This document shows, piece after piece, positions 63,081 to 64,000 of a stretch of 64,000 nucleotides of DNA; within the stretch, counting starts at the first letter, position 1, and every line of letters begins with the position of its first letter. The notes below the pieces were generated by a model. The model was given only the letters and a program-made list of their open reading frames with translations, did not search any database and had not been told where the DNA came from. The stretch covers positions 36,749 to 100,748 of the forward strand of contig CALDYY010000009.1 of the NCBI GenBank assembly GCA_937944245.1, given 5' to 3'. This DNA comes from an uncultured Saprospiraceae bacterium. GTDB taxonomy: Bacteria; Bacteroidota; Bacteroidia; Chitinophagales; Saprospiraceae. The position numbers and the translations under genes were made by a program.

Positions 63081-63746
63081 ATGAAAACCACTTTTACTAT
63101 TGTGCTTACCTTGTTGCTGCACACCATTCTTTCAGCGCAACGATTGCCACTACTTTTTTCGACGGACGCTAATGGCATTTCGCTTAATCAATTTGAATGT
63201 ACAGATGTGAATGCTTGGCGCGTCAATGAGGACAAAACCCTAGAGCTTTTCGGCGCAAGTCAATATCAGCCAAGAGTGCGTTCGCCACTTAATATTGCCA
63301 TTTTGAAAAATTATCGGGTAGGTGATTTTATCTTGGAAGCTGATTTGAAACAAACGGGCAGAGAATATGGGCATCGCGACATGTGTCTATTTTTCAGCTT
63401 CAAAGATGCTAGTAACTTTTACTATGTTCACATGGCTTCCGAAGCAGACCCCAATGCACACAATATTTTTTTGGTAAATGATGCGCCTAGAAAAAACATC
63501 GCCGAAAAAACCAATTCGGGCGTAAAATGGGGCAGTGAGTGGCATCGCGTGAAAATTGTTCGCACAGTAAAAACGGGATTGATTCAAGTCTTTTTTGATG
63601 ATATGGAAACACCCGTCATGGAAACACACGACCAGCACCACGAAGCAGGCTACATTGGTTTCGGCTCTTTTGACGATACAGGTATGATTCGCAACATCCA
63701 ACTTTACGGTGAGTTCCTCCCTAAAAAAATGGGACTTTTCCATTAA
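63081..63746 (+). CDS. Small secreted jelly-roll protein (DUF1080-like)
   Basis: 221 residues with a signal peptide ending ILSAQ (about 1-19). The mature part is beta-rich, with NYRVGDFILEADLKQTGREYGHRDMCLFFSFKDASNFYYVHMA, and ends with AGYIGFGSFDDTGMIRNIQLYG, the pattern of concanavalin-type jelly rolls such as DUF1080 sugar-hydrolase-like domains. It may bind or cleave carbohydrate. There is no T9SS tail. It is 98 bases after the large outer-membrane gene, in the same direction. Confidence 0.7.
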   Translation: MKTTFTIVLTLLLHTILSAQRLPLLFSTDANGISLNQFECTDVNAWRVNEDKTLELFGASQYQPRVRSPLNIAILKNYRVGDFILEADLKQTGREYGHRDMCLFFSFKDASNFYYVHMASEADPNAHNIFLVNDAPRKNIAEKTNSGVKWGSEWHRVKIVRTVKTGLIQVFFDDMETPVMETHDQHHEAGYIGFGSFDDTGMIRNIQLYGEFLPKKMGLFH

Positions 63747-63863
63747 GTTGGCTACATCATTAATAAAAGGAAAAGACCAGCCCGTGAATTTATTTTTAGT
63801 ACATTAGGAATAGGAATTTTAAAAAAGGGATAGCCAAGTATTAGGGGAGTTGACGATAAATTA

Positions 63864-64000
63864 GAGCTTGTTTAAAAATTTTCTTTAAGTGAAAATCAAT
63901 AGTTTGTGGTTCTGACAATAGGAAGGCGAGGGAATTTAGCGGGCTAAATGACTAAGCCTTACTGAAGTCAGGTTCATAAAATATTGGTTTTCAGTAATTA
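63864..64000 (+). mobile_element. MITE-like element, second copy, truncated by the window
   Basis: Starting GAGCTTGTTTAAA after a TTA (63861-63863), this is the reverse complement of 39576-39712 with about six substitutions and a 4-base indel. About 20 more bases would be needed to reach the other end, so it runs past base 64000. Confidence 0.75.

Overview
The window is chromosomal DNA from a member of the phylum Bacteroidota. Support comes from two proteins ending in the type IX secretion (Por) C-terminal sorting domain (YPNPF / YPNPT start), many Cys-lipobox lipoproteins without strong Shine-Dalgarno sites, TPR-type histidine kinases and LytTR regulators, DUF3078, and Bacteroidota-type -7 boxes (TAnnTTTG). 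The DNA is AT-rich and densely coding on both strands. The exact order or family cannot be fixed from the sequence. No rRNA, CRISPR array, integrase or intact transposase is visible.

Layout. 1-9 kb is housekeeping: the end of hemF, a YehP-type VWA protein, a PlsC acyltransferase, an ABC exporter, gatC, mgsA, lspA, an ArsR regulator, glutamine-dependent nadE and ftsE. 8.7-12.1 kb holds ccmE-ccmF, with the cysteine variant of CcmE. 12-15.4 kb has a lipoprotein-like gene, a DUF3078 outer-membrane protein and a divergent NRAMP-family transporter. 15.5-30.6 kb is an accessory module: a TPR histidine kinase, a LytTR response regulator, a ~3,390-residue LamG/FnIII/T9SS surface protein and a smaller T9SS partner. 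30.7-33.1 kb has a gluconate permease (gntP) and a lipoprotein gluconolactonase, which would act together on periplasmic gluconolactone. 33-39.4 kb has an RluA pseudouridine synthase, a PhnZ-like HD oxygenase, leuB, an OsmC protein, a LytTR regulator behind a polyphosphate-glucokinase-like ROK protein, a PKD-cyclophilin lipoprotein and a small hypothetical. 39.5-43.1 kb has a MITE-like element, tRNA-Cys, an M1 aminopeptidase and a candidate small RNA. 43.4-48.8 kb has a glucosaminidase and its degenerate-looking neighbour, a fibre-like protein of 31-residue repeats and two secreted paralogues. 48.8-64 kb has glyA, a Kv-type channel, a PA14 lipoprotein, part of methionine salvage (mtnA plus an MtnB-like aldolase), an ArsC/LMW-phosphatase-like protein, a solitary DNA methyltransferase, a GDPD-like lipase, a DinB/DUF1572 protein, scpA, a 1,188-residue outer-membrane protein, a small secreted protein and the edge of a second MITE copy.

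The most striking structure is that the 15.1-kb sensor/giant-surface-protein module is bracketed by two direct copies of a 111-bp sequence differing at only two positions. The repeat runs from 3 bp before the NRAMP start codon to 9 bp into gntP. It therefore looks like the ancestral divergent NRAMP-gntP intergenic region, duplicated when the module was placed between the two genes. A second mobile signature is a pair of ~158-bp MITE-like elements in opposite orientation, one complete with TTA flanks and one cut by the window end.
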